Source of the DNA: Brevibacterium spongiae
Lineage (GTDB): Bacteria > Actinomycetota > Actinomycetes > Actinomycetales > Brevibacteriaceae
Length of the DNA: 64,000 nt
Direction of reading: 5' to 3'
Assembly: GCF_026168515.1 (NCBI RefSeq)
Contig: NZ_CP093443.1
Coordinates: 4,092,001 to 4,156,000 of the forward strand
Positions 9,091-17,716 of the stretch are shown piece after piece. The position numbers and the translations under genes are program-made. Below the pieces are notes generated by a model. It worked only from the letters and a program-made list of their open reading frames with translations. It did no database searches and had not been told where the DNA came from. How positions within the stretch are numbered: position 1 is the first letter of the stretch; every line of letters begins with the position of its first letter.

Positions 9091-9828
9091 TCAGACGCGT
9101 CGGGCCAGGAGAATGGCGTCCTCGAGTTCTGCGGGTTCACCGCTGGGAGAGGTCACCTGCCGGGTGCGGATCTCGGCGAGTTCGATCTCCCACCGGTCAG
9201 GGCTGGCACCGATGAGCAGAGCGAAGTCTCCGTTCGGGCTCACCGGTTCGTGGTGGTGATCCATCCCGTGGTCGAACTTCTCGTCGTGCTCGGCCGCCCA
9301 CGGCGGCATCGTGGCGTGGGAGACGAGGAGCAGGGCTCCGCCCGGTGCCACGTGCTCAGCGACCCGGGCGAGCAGCTCTTCCCGGGTGTCGGGCAGGCGG
9401 GTGTGGAGGAAGAATCCGGTGACGAGGTCGAAGCCGCCTCGGCGATCTTCGTCGTCGGAGGACGCGATGCCCGGTGTCCATGTGGAGATGTCGGCGACGG
9501 CGAACTCGGCCTGGACGCCACGGTCTTCGGCGGCCCGGCGGGCACGGTCGATGGCCGTGGTCGAGAGGTCGATGCCGGTGGCGTCCCAGCCGTTCTCGGC
9601 CAGCCAGAGGACGTCGGCGCCTTCGCCGCAGCCGACGTCGAGGACACGGCCCGGAGTCTTGTCACCGACGATGTCGATCAGGGCCGCGTTCGGGTTGCCC
9701 GACCAGATGGCGTCGGGCTTCTCCGCATAGCGCTCTTCCCAAGCGGCCACGGAACCGGGCACTCCGGCGTCGTCCGCCGTGGAGTGCTCGGCTCCGGTGT
9801 GGTCGTGGTGGCTGCCGGCCTCGGTCAC
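9091..9828 (-). CDS. Class I SAM-dependent methyltransferase
   Basis: 245 residues. Motif I VLDVGCGEGADVLWLA and the following GIDLS are the SAM-binding signature of the Rossmann-like class I fold; the WEERYAEKPDAIWSG entry sequence is common in thiopurine/tellurite-type small-molecule methyltransferases. The N-terminus is His-rich. Start is GTG, overlapping the upstream thioredoxin stop (GTGA), so the two are coupled, hinting at a redox- or thiol-related substrate (inference). Confidence 0.85.
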   Translation of the reverse strand: MTEAGSHHDHTGAEHSTADDAGVPGSVAAWEERYAEKPDAIWSGNPNAALIDIVGDKTPGRVLDVGCGEGADVLWLAENGWDATGIDLSTTAIDRARRAAEDRGVQAEFAVADISTWTPGIASSDDEDRRGGFDLVTGFFLHTRLPDTREELLARVAEHVAPGGALLLVSHATMPPWAAEHDEKFDHGMDHHHEPVSPNGDFALLIGASPDRWEIELAEIRTRQVTSPSGEPAELEDAILLARRV

Positions 9829-10256
9829 TGCTCGACGCCCGGGTCTGCCGGGATCGAATCGGGACCGGCACCGTCCGCGCCGTCAGTCTCTGCGGCAGCA
9901 TCCTGTTTGGCCAGTTCGGCACGGACTTCGTCCATGTCGAGGCCCTTGACGGCGGTGATGACCTGTTCGAGCTGCGGGGCGGCGAGCGCACCCGGCTGGG
10001 CGAAGACGACGATGCCCTGACGGAAGGCGACGAGTGTCGGGATCGAGGAGATCGCGAAGAGTCCGGCCAGCTGCTGCTGGGCTTCGGTGTCGATCTTGCC
10101 GAAGACGATGTCGGGGTTGGCCTCGGCGGCCTGTTCGAAGACGGGGGCGAACTGCTTGCAGGGGCCGCACCAATCGGCCCAGAAGTCGAGGAGGATGATT
10201 TCGTTGTCGTTGATGGTCGACTCGAAGTTGTCTTGCGTGATTTCGATCGTAGACAT
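9825..10256 (-). CDS. Thioredoxin-like protein with C-terminal extension
   Basis: Thioredoxin fold with the active site WADWCGPCK and the cis-Pro segment SSIPT. At 143 residues it is about 35 longer than a plain thioredoxin; the additional C-terminal tail is rich in Ala, Asp and Gly. The start ATG at 10256 gives the conserved MSTIEITQDNFESTI beginning and has TAGACT seven bases upstream; a longer open frame to 10316 is not supported. Translationally coupled to the downstream methyltransferase. Distinct from the trxA at 56.6 kb. Confidence 0.9.
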   Translation of the reverse strand: MSTIEITQDNFESTINDNEIILLDFWADWCGPCKQFAPVFEQAAEANPDIVFGKIDTEAQQQLAGLFAISSIPTLVAFRQGIVVFAQPGALAAPQLEQVITAVKGLDMDEVRAELAKQDAAAETDGADGAGPDSIPADPGVEQ

Positions 10257-10312
10257 GCCGCCCAGTCTAGGAGCCGAGGTTGAATAACGCATGGACGGGT
10301 TGGGCGGGCGCC

Positions 10313-11395
10313 TCACCCGACGAGGTCAGTGATCGGTGCGTCGTCGTTGATGGCGGTGAACACGGCGTCGGCTTCGGCGGACTTGACCACGCGGTTGGGG
10401 TTCTCCGGTGCCGCGGTCCACGGCATGATCTCGAAGGTGATGTCATCCTTCGGCACTGAGGCGACCGTCGTCGCCAGAGAGGCGAGCGCCCGCATCGAAT
10501 CGAGCTCCTCGTCGACCCCGATGGTCGAGGTCACGGCGTCGAGGAATCCGTAGAGGCGGTCCGGTCGGGTGAGGACCTGGCCGCTCTTGGCACGGTCGAT
10601 GATGGCTTCCATGACCATCTGTTGGTTGCCCATCCGGGAGATGTCGCTGCCGTCGCCGACGGCGTGCCGGGTGCGAGCCAGCGCAAGCGCGTCGTCACCG
10701 CCGATGGTCTGCTCGCCCGCAGGCAGGTCGAGGTTCGCCTTCGGATCGTTCAACGGTTCGTCGAGATCGACGGTGATGCCGTCGAGCGCATCGACGATCG
10801 CTGCGAACCCGTCGAAATCGACATTGATGAAGTGATCGACGCGGACCCCGGTGAGCACCTCTGCGGCAGAGACCGAACAGGCGGGTCCTGCGTTGAGGGC
10901 GGAGTTGATCATCCCATGCACGGCTGGCGATGCCCCGCTTCCGGTGTCGTCGCAGGCCGGGATGTCCATGATCGTGTCGCGTGGAATCTGCACGGCGTCG
11001 ATGCGGTCGGCATCGGCTGAGACGTGGGCGAGGATCATCGCATCGCTGCGGGCGCCCTCGGCGGTGCCGAATCCCTGCCCCGAGGCGGCCTCGGAGTTCC
11101 CGTCGGCGTTCGGATCGGAATCTGAGCCCGCCTCATCCGAGTCATCCTTCGTCGAGTCGAGGTCTCGGGTGTCGGATCCGAGGATGAGGATATTCGTTTC
11201 GTCGGTGAGCTTCTCGGGAACATCACCGTCGTGGGCACGCAGCGGAGACGACGAGATGTTCGCGCCGAGGTTGTGCACCGCCACCGCGATCGTCACCGGG
11301 GCCGCGATGATGAGGACCGCGGCCGCTGCGACGAAGGTGCGACGGCGACGGTATTTCGCGGCGAGGCGACGCTGTCTGCGGGGGCCTGGCGGCAT
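10313..11395 (-). CDS. LytR-CpsA-Psr (LCP) family cell-wall ligase
   Basis: LCP enzymes attach wall glycopolymers from lipid carriers to peptidoglycan outside the membrane. Seen here: a very basic N-terminus, one transmembrane helix (about 21-43), then the LCP domain with ILGSDTR, ARSDAMILAHV, DAVQIPRDT, INSALNAG, VDHFINVDFDGFAAIVDALDGI and ALALARTRHAVGDGSDISR, including the conserved Arg/Asp residues. A Ser/Asp-rich insertion follows the first motif. ATG 11395 is chosen, with GAGAG upstream; a TTG at 11416 would add seven residues. A direct-repeat operator candidate lies upstream. Confidence 0.9.
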   Translation of the reverse strand: MPPGPRRQRRLAAKYRRRRTFVAAAAVLIIAAPVTIAVAVHNLGANISSSPLRAHDGDVPEKLTDETNILILGSDTRDLDSTKDDSDEAGSDSDPNADGNSEAASGQGFGTAEGARSDAMILAHVSADADRIDAVQIPRDTIMDIPACDDTGSGASPAVHGMINSALNAGPACSVSAAEVLTGVRVDHFINVDFDGFAAIVDALDGITVDLDEPLNDPKANLDLPAGEQTIGGDDALALARTRHAVGDGSDISRMGNQQMVMEAIIDRAKSGQVLTRPDRLYGFLDAVTSTIGVDEELDSMRALASLATTVASVPKDDITFEIMPWTAAPENPNRVVKSAEADAVFTAINDDAPITDLVG

Positions 11396-11450
11396 TGGTG
11401 TCTCTCGGTTGTCCAAGGCTCGGTGCTCCTGCGTCCGGGGTCACGGCGGA

Positions 11451-11476
11451 TTGCATACAAAACGTTTTGCATACAA
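11451..11476. promoter_or_regulatory. Paired TTGCATACAA sites upstream of the LCP gene
   Basis: TTGCATACAA occurs at 11451-11460 and again at 11467-11476, with AAAACGTTTT between; each copy is a near-palindrome of the TTGTATACAA type. Two sites 16 bp apart about 55 bases upstream of the LCP start look like an operator for a dimeric repressor. The regulator is not identified. Confidence 0.45.
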
Positions 11477-11479
11477 TCC

Positions 11480-12041
11480 TAAACACCAGGATCGGCGAGT
11501 GCACATCACTGTGCGCCATCTCTCGGTTTGCGATCTCGCGCGGTCTGCTCCGGCGTGCAGACTGCCCGTCGAGTTGGCATCGGACCTGCTCAGGGCGCCT
11601 GATTTCGGTGATGATCTCGATCGATGTCGCCACTGGGACGATCTCTCTGTTAAGCTTGAACTGTTCTCGCACAGAAATGTGCGGAGCAGATGGTGTCTTT
11701 AGTGTAGGTAGATTCGTTCGACACCATGTGTTTGCCCGTCGGCGCGTGTCTGCCTTCCGCGCCCCTCATGATTTTCCACGTCGTTCATCTGACGACTTCC
11801 GTCCAGCACTTTCAAGTGCATGATCGAAACCGAGACTCCCCACGATTTCGTCTGAGACAGAGACCTCTCACCAGAGTCCTCACCCTCACCATGAATTCCG
11901 AGCTCTCGGTTCGCCCACAGTTTTTCGTTGGACCTGTGTCCAAGATTCAGTTCATCCAGCGGGAAAGCCGGGCCCAGAAATGGGTTCGACCATCACGATC
12001 GCATCAGCGGTCATCAGTTTAAAAATAAGGATACAAAGATT
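11480..12041 (+). promoter_or_regulatory. Upstream region and probable long 5' leader of the cold-shock gene
   Basis: About 560 bases without a supportable gene between the divergent LCP and cold-shock genes. The right part is less GC-rich and ends in a run of A and T just before AAGG and the ATG. Cold-shock genes often carry long, structured, temperature-responsive leaders, which is the likely use of this DNA; transcription start not determined. Confidence 0.4.
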
Positions 12042-12245
12042 ATGGCAACAGGTACCGTGAAATGGTTCAACGCGGAAAAGGGTTTCGGATTCATCCAGCC
12101 TGACGACGGTTCGGCTGACGTGTTCACCCACTTCTCCGCGATCGAAGCCTCCGGCTACCGCGAGCTCACCGAGGGTCAGAACGTCGAGTTCGACTCTGAG
12201 ATGGGCTCCAAGGGCCTGCAGGCGACTCGCGTCCGCGGCCTCTGA
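12042..12245 (+). CDS. cspA: Cold-shock protein (CspA family)
   Basis: 67-residue single cold-shock domain that binds single-stranded RNA/DNA. It begins [21 protein letters not shown]1 (KGFGFI) and RNP2 (VFTHF) are intact and the length is standard. ATG 12042 is preceded by AAGG at a short distance; a frame extending upstream to 11928 lacks family sequence. Confidence 0.97.
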   Translation: MATGTVKWFNAEKGFGFIQPDDGSADVFTHFSAIEASGYRELTEGQNVEFDSEMGSKGLQATRVRGL

Positions 12246-12277
12246 GACTCTTAGAGGGTCTCTCCTAGAGACTTTGT

Positions 12278-12296
12278 CGGTCTCCCCGCGAGACCG
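12278..12296 (+). terminator. First hairpin behind cspA
   Basis: CGGTCTC-CCCGC-GAGACCG, 33 bases after the stop codon; no U-tract. First of three successive hairpins. Confidence 0.45.
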
Positions 12297-12307
12297 CTGA
12301 GACACAC

Positions 12308-12367
12308 CGGCGACCTTTCGCCCTCGCAATCGACCACGCGTCGGATGCGAGGGACGAAGGGTCGCCG
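12308..12367. terminator. Second, long hairpin behind cspA
   Basis: Arms CGGCGACC...CCCTCGCA (from 12308) and TGCGAGGG...GGTCGCCG (to 12367) pair with one small internal loop, making a 60-base stem-loop. Confidence 0.45.
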
Positions 12368-12390
12368 TTCTCATCCCCTCATTACTACCT

Positions 12391-12434
12391 GACGGCGCCC
12401 CAGCAACTCGGCGCCAGGTTGCTGGGGCGCCGTC
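12391..12434. repeat. Third hairpin: perfect 17-bp inverted repeat
   Basis: Arms 12391-12407 and 12418-12434 are perfectly complementary with a 10-base loop, very GC-rich. Placed between cspA and the next gene on the same strand; could be a terminator or an exported/processed RNA structure. Confidence 0.5.
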
Positions 12435-12508
12435 ACCGACGTTGACAGGCGCCTTGGCTCTCCTTAGTGTCGATGCCAACGACCGTGAACCGCGACGCTG
12501 GAGGAGCG

Positions 12509-12697
12509 ATGACGCACTCGAGACTCACTCGTTGGATCGTCGCACTCACGCTGCTCGCGGCCACCTGCGTTCTGCTTCCCCAGATGCCTCAGCTCCATGA
12601 CTTCGCCGCGCTGCTGTGGTTCTCCGCCCTCCTGCTGCTGATCATCGCGCTGGTGCTGGCCGTCGTCCGAGACCGCCGACAGCGTCGTCCACGCTGA
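12509..12697 (+). CDS. Small two-helix membrane protein, unknown function
   Basis: 62 residues with two hydrophobic helices (about 8-24 and 30-50) and a basic RDRRQRRPR end. ATG 12509 follows GGAGG closely and is preferred to the ATG at 12467. No family recognised. Confidence 0.6.
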   Translation: MTHSRLTRWIVALTLLAATCVLLPQMPQLHDFAALLWFSALLLLIIALVLAVVRDRRQRRPR

Positions 12698-12791
12698 TCG
12701 GCTCGAGCTCGGTTTCAAACACTTTCCGCTGATCCGCCGAATCACCGCGCAACCCGACGACGGTTCCCACCCTCCCGGCTACCCTGAACCC

Positions 12792-13097
12792 ATGACGCCT
12801 CTCGAAACGCCCCGCTTGCGTCTGCGAGAGATGCGGTCGAACGACCTCGATGAAATGGCGGCCCTCCTCGACGATGAGCAGGATATGGCCTACTACCCAC
12901 ACACCAAAGACCGCACCGAGGCGGCTCTGACCTGCCGTGATCTCGCCAGTGATCTCGGCGTGACTCCACTCCTCATCGCCATCATCCACCATGAGAACCG
13001 GCCGTCGCAGCGCGTTGCCGAGAAGCTGGGCATGCACCGCGACCCCGACCTCAGACACCAATCCCCGCTCCACGAGGTGTTCTCGATGGAGTTGTGA
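12792..13097 (+). pseudogene. GNAT acetyltransferase remnant with internal deletion
   Basis: The first ~45 residues (LETPRLRLREM...) are the start of a RimJ-type GNAT; the rest (from about EAALTCRDLA... to RVAEKLGMHRDPDL) is the end of the same family. The middle, about 70 residues including the acetyl-CoA-binding Q/RxxGxG/A loop, is missing, so at 101 residues it should be inactive. The frame is intact, so the loss was a clean in-frame deletion. TACCCT lies six bases upstream of ATG, so it may still be transcribed. Confidence 0.7.
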
Positions 13098-13127
13098 ACG
13101 GATACCGCTATCGACGGAACATCCGCA

Positions 13128-13610
13128 TCACATCATTCCGACAGCGACCACCAACAGGACTGTGCTCGCGGCGGCGGTGACCACGCGCCAATGGTTGAGC
13201 ATGGTCCACCGGTCCTCGAAGTCCGTGCGCAATCCGTGCCATCCATTGTCCGCGGTGGGTTCGCCGCCGTTGATGATGGCTTTGTTCAAGGGCAGGTTCC
13301 CGGCGAAGGTGATCAACTGGGTGGCTGCATAGAGGACCAGTGCGGCGATGCCGACCCAGGCGGACAGCAGGTTCGCCACGAAGGCCAGGACCACGAACGC
13401 GATCTGGGCAACCAGTGCCAGGTTCGAGATGATCAGGAACACCGGATTGGCGACCGACGAAGTCAGGAGTCGGATCGCCGTGACCATCGTCCGGTCATCG
13501 GCCTTGCGCAGACCGGGCATGACCGAGTTCGAGTATGCGAACACCGTTCCGGCCACCAGCCCCGTTGCAACGATGCCCACCGATGCCGCCACGAGGGCCC
13601 AAATTTCCAT
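13128..13610 (-). CDS. DUF1772 family membrane protein
   Basis: About 160 residues with four hydrophobic helices. The N-terminal helix with AGTVFAYSNSVMPGL, a GNLPLNKAI segment in the second half and a W-rich end are typical of DUF1772 (anthrone-oxygenase-like) membrane proteins. ATG 13610 is taken; GTG 13625 would add five residues. Function unknown. Confidence 0.8.
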   Translation of the reverse strand: MEIWALVAASVGIVATGLVAGTVFAYSNSVMPGLRKADDRTMVTAIRLLTSSVANPVFLIISNLALVAQIAFVVLAFVANLLSAWVGIAALVLYAATQLITFAGNLPLNKAIINGGEPTADNGWHGLRTDFEDRWTMLNHWRVVTAAASTVLLVVAVGMM

Positions 13611-13710
13611 ACCCGATTCTCTCACGGACGTCAGGTTCGAAGTGAGTGCGCAGAAGACCCTCCGTCCAACGCGGGGATCGACACCCTGACCTCACGGCAG
13701 TGCGTTGAAC

Positions 13711-14355
13711 TCAGTCCTGATCGAGCAGCTCGAGGAACTCCGGAACGCCTCCGAGTTCGATGTCCTCGCGCCGATTCGCCTCCCACGCCTCGCGAGTCAG
13801 CCGCCAGCGTTGGATCAGCCCCGGTTCGCCGCGGCGGATGTCCCAATCGACGCCGTTGTGCTCGTAGCCGAGCGCCTCGGACACCCGGTTCGATCCGATG
13901 TTGTCGACGAAGGCATCGGAGCTGGCTTCCCGGGCACCGAGTCCGGCGAAGGCCAAGTGAAGCATGGCGCTGCGTGCCTCGGTGCCCAGCCCCCGTCCGC
14001 GCACATCCGTCGACAGCCACGAGAACGAGAGGACAGTGCCGCAGGTGTCGAACTTCTCCGCGATGAGGTCCTGCATCCCCACGGCCTCACCGTCGACGAG
14101 GACCGCGAAGGCCAAACGAAACTCCGATGGAGTGAACCGTCCCCGTCCGCGCCACACGCTCTGCAGCCATTTGCTCACGCGCACGTCCGGATCGGATTCG
14201 TAGAAGGACATCGGATCGTCGTACGGAGCGGGTTCGGCGAAGACCTTGCCCTCATGTACGAGCGGGGCGAGCGCGGCGAGCATCTCGTCGTCGGCACCGA
14301 CGAGTTCGAGTCGGGGCGTCTTCACCCGGATCTGCAGTGGCGGGTAGCCGATCAT
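13711..14355 (-). CDS. GNAT family N-acetyltransferase
   Basis: 214 residues. Motif A is seen in STDVRGRGLGTEARSAMLHLAF (acetyl-CoA pyrophosphate binding), followed by a VSEALGYEHNG motif-B segment. Acceptor unknown; similarity in layout is to RimJ/RimL-type enzymes. The leaderless -10 TAGGTT (14367-14362) ends six bases before the ATG, supporting the start. Confidence 0.85.
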   Translation of the reverse strand: MIGYPPLQIRVKTPRLELVGADDEMLAALAPLVHEGKVFAEPAPYDDPMSFYESDPDVRVSKWLQSVWRGRGRFTPSEFRLAFAVLVDGEAVGMQDLIAEKFDTCGTVLSFSWLSTDVRGRGLGTEARSAMLHLAFAGLGAREASSDAFVDNIGSNRVSEALGYEHNGVDWDIRRGEPGLIQRWRLTREAWEANRREDIELGGVPEFLELLDQD

Positions 14356-14361
14356 GTGTCC

Positions 14362-14367
14362 AACCTA
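14362..14367 (-). promoter_or_regulatory. -10 element of the GNAT gene (leaderless type)
   Basis: TAGGTT, six bases before the ATG at 14355. Confidence 0.45.
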
Positions 14368-14453
14368 GGTCAGCGGGGACGAATCCACAATGGCCCGCCG
14401 AGTCCGGGTAGCGTGGGAGTCGACTCCAGAATGCCGATGACAGGTGGTGGCCA

Positions 14454-15116
14454 ATGACCGAATCCGATCGCCCGACTCCGACGACCGTCGTCTTCGACCT
14501 CGGCAATGTGCTCATCGGCTGGGATCAGACAGGCCCTCTGTCCGATCGGATGAGTGCCGAGGAATGGCATGCCTTCGCCGAGGCGGCCGACTTCCCCACG
14601 CTCAACACCGCAGCTGATTCCGGGGTTCCGATCACCGAGCTCATCGCCCGAGCGAGCGAGTCAGATCCCCGTCATGGTGAGATCATCGCCGGCTACTACG
14701 AGAACTTCGAGAAGTCACTGACCGGCCCCATCGATGGCATGGCCGAGGTCGTCAACGAACTGCGCGACTCCGGCGTCCGCCTGCTCGGGCTCTCGAACTG
14801 GTCGGCTGAGACCATCCATCACGCGCCCGTCGTGGCCCCGGCGATCAATGAGCTCGAGGACATCGTCGTCTCGGGCCGAGTCGGCATGGTCAAACCCGAT
14901 CCGGCGATCTTCGAGCTCCTCCTCACCCGGTTCGATCTCGACCCCGGCAGGACCGTGTTCGTCGACGATCTGCCGACGAATACCGAGGCCGCTGAACGCC
15001 TCGGGATCCTCGGGCACGTGTTCACCGATGCCGCCTCCCTGCGGAAGGACCTGTCCGCTCTCGGGCTGCTCGAAGCGCAGGAAGCACCCACCCCCGGATC
15101 ACAGGAGACACGATGA
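14454..15116 (+). CDS. HAD-superfamily hydrolase (subfamily IA)
   Basis: Phosphatase-like protein of 220 residues. Motif I VVFDLGNVL (nucleophile Asp15), motif II GLSNWS, motif III Lys in GMVKPD and motif IV VFVDDLPTN are all present; the second Asp of motif I is replaced by Gly/Asn as in YihX-like members. Substrate unknown. Its stop overlaps the next ATG (ATGA), so it is coupled to the M20 hydrolase. Confidence 0.9.
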   Translation: MTESDRPTPTTVVFDLGNVLIGWDQTGPLSDRMSAEEWHAFAEAADFPTLNTAADSGVPITELIARASESDPRHGEIIAGYYENFEKSLTGPIDGMAEVVNELRDSGVRLLGLSNWSAETIHHAPVVAPAINELEDIVVSGRVGMVKPDPAIFELLLTRFDLDPGRTVFVDDLPTNTEAAERLGILGHVFTDAASLRKDLSALGLLEAQEAPTPGSQETR

Positions 15117-16336
15117 CGAAACCCGCATTCCTTGACTCCCTCGATGCTCAGCTCGACTGGCAGCGCGAGTTCTATAAGGACCTCCACCGCAACCCGGAAC
15201 TCAGCCTCGAAGAGCACCGGACGAAAGAACGCATCACCGCGGAGCTCACCGATCTCGGACTCGAGCCCCAGGGCATCTCGGACACCGGTCTGGTCGCGGT
15301 GATCGAGAACGGACATGGCCCCACGGTCCTCGCTCGCGCCGATATCGATGCGCTGCCCGTCACCGAGGACACGGGACTCGACTACGCCTCCGAGGTCGAC
15401 GGTGTCATGCACGCCTGTGGGCACGATATGCACGCGGCTGCCCTCCTCGGCGCGGTACGGCTGCTCAATGAGAACCGCGATGCCTGGTCAGGGACCTATA
15501 TCGCCCTGTTCCAACCGGCAGAGGAGAACGCAGCCGGGGCGAAGGCGATGATCGATGACGGGCTGACGTCGAAGATCCCGACACCGGATGTCGCCCTGGC
15601 CCAGCACGTCATGCCGATGCCCGTGGGAAAGATCTTCACTGCCGCGGGCCCGGTCATGTCGGCCGGCGATTCGGTGAAGATCACGGTCTTCGGACGTGGT
15701 GCCCACGGGTCGATGCCGCATCTTTCCGTCGATCCCGTGGTGATCGCCGCCTCGATCGTCCTGCGCCTGCAGACGATCGTGTCGCGGGAGACGGACCCCG
15801 GCGAGTTCGCCGTCGTCACAGTCGGGGCCTCGAATGCGGGATCGAAGTCGAACATCATCCCCGACCGGGCCGAGCTGCTGCTCAACGTCCGCACGTATGA
15901 CACCGCGGTGCGTGAGCGGGTGATCGCCTCGATCGAGCGCATCGTCCGCGGCGAATGTGAGTCCGCCGGCGCACCGAAGGAACCGACCTTCGAATACTTC
16001 GACCAGTTCCCGCTGACCGACAACAGTGAGGCCGTCAATGACACCGTCACCGAGGCGCTCACCGAGTTCTTCGGGACAGAAACGGTGCAGGAGGCGACCC
16101 CGGCGACCGCCTCGGAGGACTTCAGCGAACTGCCGAGTGCCTTCGGCATCCCGTACTCCTACTGGTTCGTCGGGTCCTTCGATGCCGAAAAGTACCAGGC
16201 CGCCGAGGAGGCCGGCACCGTGCTCACCGACGTTCCGGCCAATCACTCGCCGTTCTTCGCACCCGAGCTCGATCCGACACTTGAGATCGCGACGAAGGCG
16301 CAGGTCATCGGTGCTTTCGCCTACCTCGGCGGCTGA
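15113..16336 (+). CDS. M20 family amidohydrolase (hippurate/IAA-amino-acid hydrolase type)
   Basis: Zinc-dependent hydrolase releasing amino acids from N-acyl or related amides. Seen: RRNPEL-like entry, ADIDALPV, HACGHDMHAA (metal ligands), QPAEE, AQHVMPMPVG and a dimerisation domain, in the order of the M20D family. Length 407 is standard. Overlaps the HAD gene by four bases, forming a two-gene operon ending in the hairpin at 16353. Confidence 0.93.
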   Translation: MTKPAFLDSLDAQLDWQREFYKDLHRNPELSLEEHRTKERITAELTDLGLEPQGISDTGLVAVIENGHGPTVLARADIDALPVTEDTGLDYASEVDGVMHACGHDMHAAALLGAVRLLNENRDAWSGTYIALFQPAEENAAGAKAMIDDGLTSKIPTPDVALAQHVMPMPVGKIFTAAGPVMSAGDSVKITVFGRGAHGSMPHLSVDPVVIAASIVLRLQTIVSRETDPGEFAVVTVGASNAGSKSNIIPDRAELLLNVRTYDTAVRERVIASIERIVRGECESAGAPKEPTFEYFDQFPLTDNSEAVNDTVTEALTEFFGTETVQEATPATASEDFSELPSAFGIPYSYWFVGSFDAEKYQAAEEAGTVLTDVPANHSPFFAPELDPTLEIATKAQVIGAFAYLGG

Positions 16337-16352
16337 TCACGAGTGATCGTCG

Positions 16353-16373
16353 CGCGGCCGGTGACCGGCCGCG
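16353..16373. terminator. Bidirectional terminator between convergent genes
   Basis: CGCGGCCGG-TGA-CCGGCCGCG, 9-bp perfect stem between the M20 and acetyltransferase stops. Confidence 0.65.
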
Positions 16374-16387
16374 GGAAGACAGGCAGT

Positions 16388-16957
16388 TCACTCATCGACC
16401 GTGCGCACGACGTGCGCCGGTGATCCGACGACGACGGCGCGGTCGGGGACGTCTCGGGTGACGACGGAGGCCGCGGCGACGACAGCGTCATCACCGATGG
16501 TGATGCCCGGGAGGACCGTCACGTTCGACCCGATCCACACATTGCGTCCGATGGTGATCGGGGCCGGATGCATATCGGCACGTCGGTCCGGCTCCATCCC
16601 GTGGTTGAGGGTGGCGAGGACGGTGTTGTGCCCGATGAGGGTGTCATCGCCGATCGTGATGCCGCCCTGATCCTGGAAGCTGCACCCGGAGTTGATGAAG
16701 ATCCGCTGCCCTAAGGTGATGTTCTGACCGAAATCGGTGTGAAACGGCGGGAACAGCATCACGGACGCGTCGATCGGGCGGTCGGTCAGCTCCGCCAACA
16801 GGGCTCGCAGCTCATCGGGTTCGTGATAGCTGCCGTTGATCTGGGCGGTGATGCGCAGAGCTCTCTGGCTGGTCCGGTGCATCACCTCGTGTAGGGGCGA
16901 TCCGCCGGTGATCGTCTCTCCGGCATTGAGCGCTTTCAGCAGATCTGCTGTTTCCAT
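16388..16957 (-). CDS. Sugar O-acetyltransferase (maltose acetyltransferase/NodL type)
   Basis: 189-residue left-handed beta-helix protein. The N-terminal Mac-like segment is followed by hexapeptide repeats (IFINSGCSFQDQ, ITIGDDTLIG, VWIGSNVTVLPGITIGDDAVVAAASVVTRDVP) and the catalytic-His context LNHGM. Transfers acetyl from acetyl-CoA to a sugar or similar acceptor. GAGGAAAGG lies upstream of the ATG. Confidence 0.92.
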   Translation of the reverse strand: METADLLKALNAGETITGGSPLHEVMHRTSQRALRITAQINGSYHEPDELRALLAELTDRPIDASVMLFPPFHTDFGQNITLGQRIFINSGCSFQDQGGITIGDDTLIGHNTVLATLNHGMEPDRRADMHPAPITIGRNVWIGSNVTVLPGITIGDDAVVAAASVVTRDVPDRAVVVGSPAHVVRTVDE

Positions 16958-17063
16958 GTGGTGTCACCTTTCCTCAGTGCGCGGATGACGCCGCTGCTTG
17001 CCCATATCCACCAGGCTAGACGCGTTCACTCCGCCAAGCGACACCCTGTCAGGGAACCTCTGC

Positions 17064-17540
17064 TCATACCTTCCCCGCCTGCGACAGGGGCTCCGCCTGA
17101 GGGTGAGCCATCCGATCACGGTCGTAGGTGATCGTCGAATACCCGTGGGGAATCGGGGTGCCGTCCTCGCCGACGCCGACGAATACGATCTTCTCGATGC
17201 TGAGAATGGACTTCCGGGTGATCATATTGCGCACCCTCGCTTTCATCGTCAGCGAGGTCCGCCCGAAATGAGTGGCGATGAGCCCCATCTCGATGAGGTC
17301 GCCTTCACGCGCCGAAGCCTGAAAGTCGATCTCCGAGATCAGCTTCGTCACGACACGGTGGTTGCCGAGCTGGATGATCGCGTAGATCGCGGCCTCCTCG
17401 TCGATCCACCGCAGCAGGCTGCCGCCGAAGAGGGAGCCGTTGGCGTTGAGGTCTTCGGGCCGGACCCATTTGCGGGTATAGAAGTTCATGCCCTCCACAT
17501 GGTGGGCGGGGCTCTGTGCAGGATGCGCCGTCTCTGTCAT
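17064..17540 (-). CDS. Acyl-CoA thioesterase (hotdog fold, YciA type)
   Basis: 158 residues with the hotdog signature LNANGSLFGGSLLRWIDEEAA. Such enzymes hydrolyse acyl-CoA to free acid and CoA. TACGCT (17552-17547) ends six bases before the ATG, giving a leaderless start. Confidence 0.9.
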   Translation of the reverse strand: MTETAHPAQSPAHHVEGMNFYTRKWVRPEDLNANGSLFGGSLLRWIDEEAAIYAIIQLGNHRVVTKLISEIDFQASAREGDLIEMGLIATHFGRTSLTMKARVRNMITRKSILSIEKIVFVGVGEDGTPIPHGYSTITYDRDRMAHPQAEPLSQAGKV

Positions 17541-17546
17541 GCGGTC

Positions 17547-17552
17547 AGCGTA
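17547..17552 (-). promoter_or_regulatory. -10 element of the thioesterase gene (leaderless type)
   Basis: TACGCT six bases before the ATG at 17540. Confidence 0.4.
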
Positions 17553-17704
17553 GCGAGGAGATGTTTCGCTCGCGTTTCGCTTGGATCACCGCCTTTCGAC
17601 GACGTCGCCTACGAGCCGGGAACCGGGGACTGAGCGTGTGCTCGCTCCGATGATCTCCGGACTCCACCGGGTCAGGTGTCCCCTGTGGATTCTGGTCGCT
17701 GAGT

Positions 17705-17710
17705 TAGCCT
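17705..17710 (+). promoter_or_regulatory. -10 element of the winged-helix gene (leaderless type)
   Basis: TAGCCT, same hexamer as before selD, six bases before ATG 17717. Confidence 0.45.
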
Positions 17711-17716
17711 GTGCAC

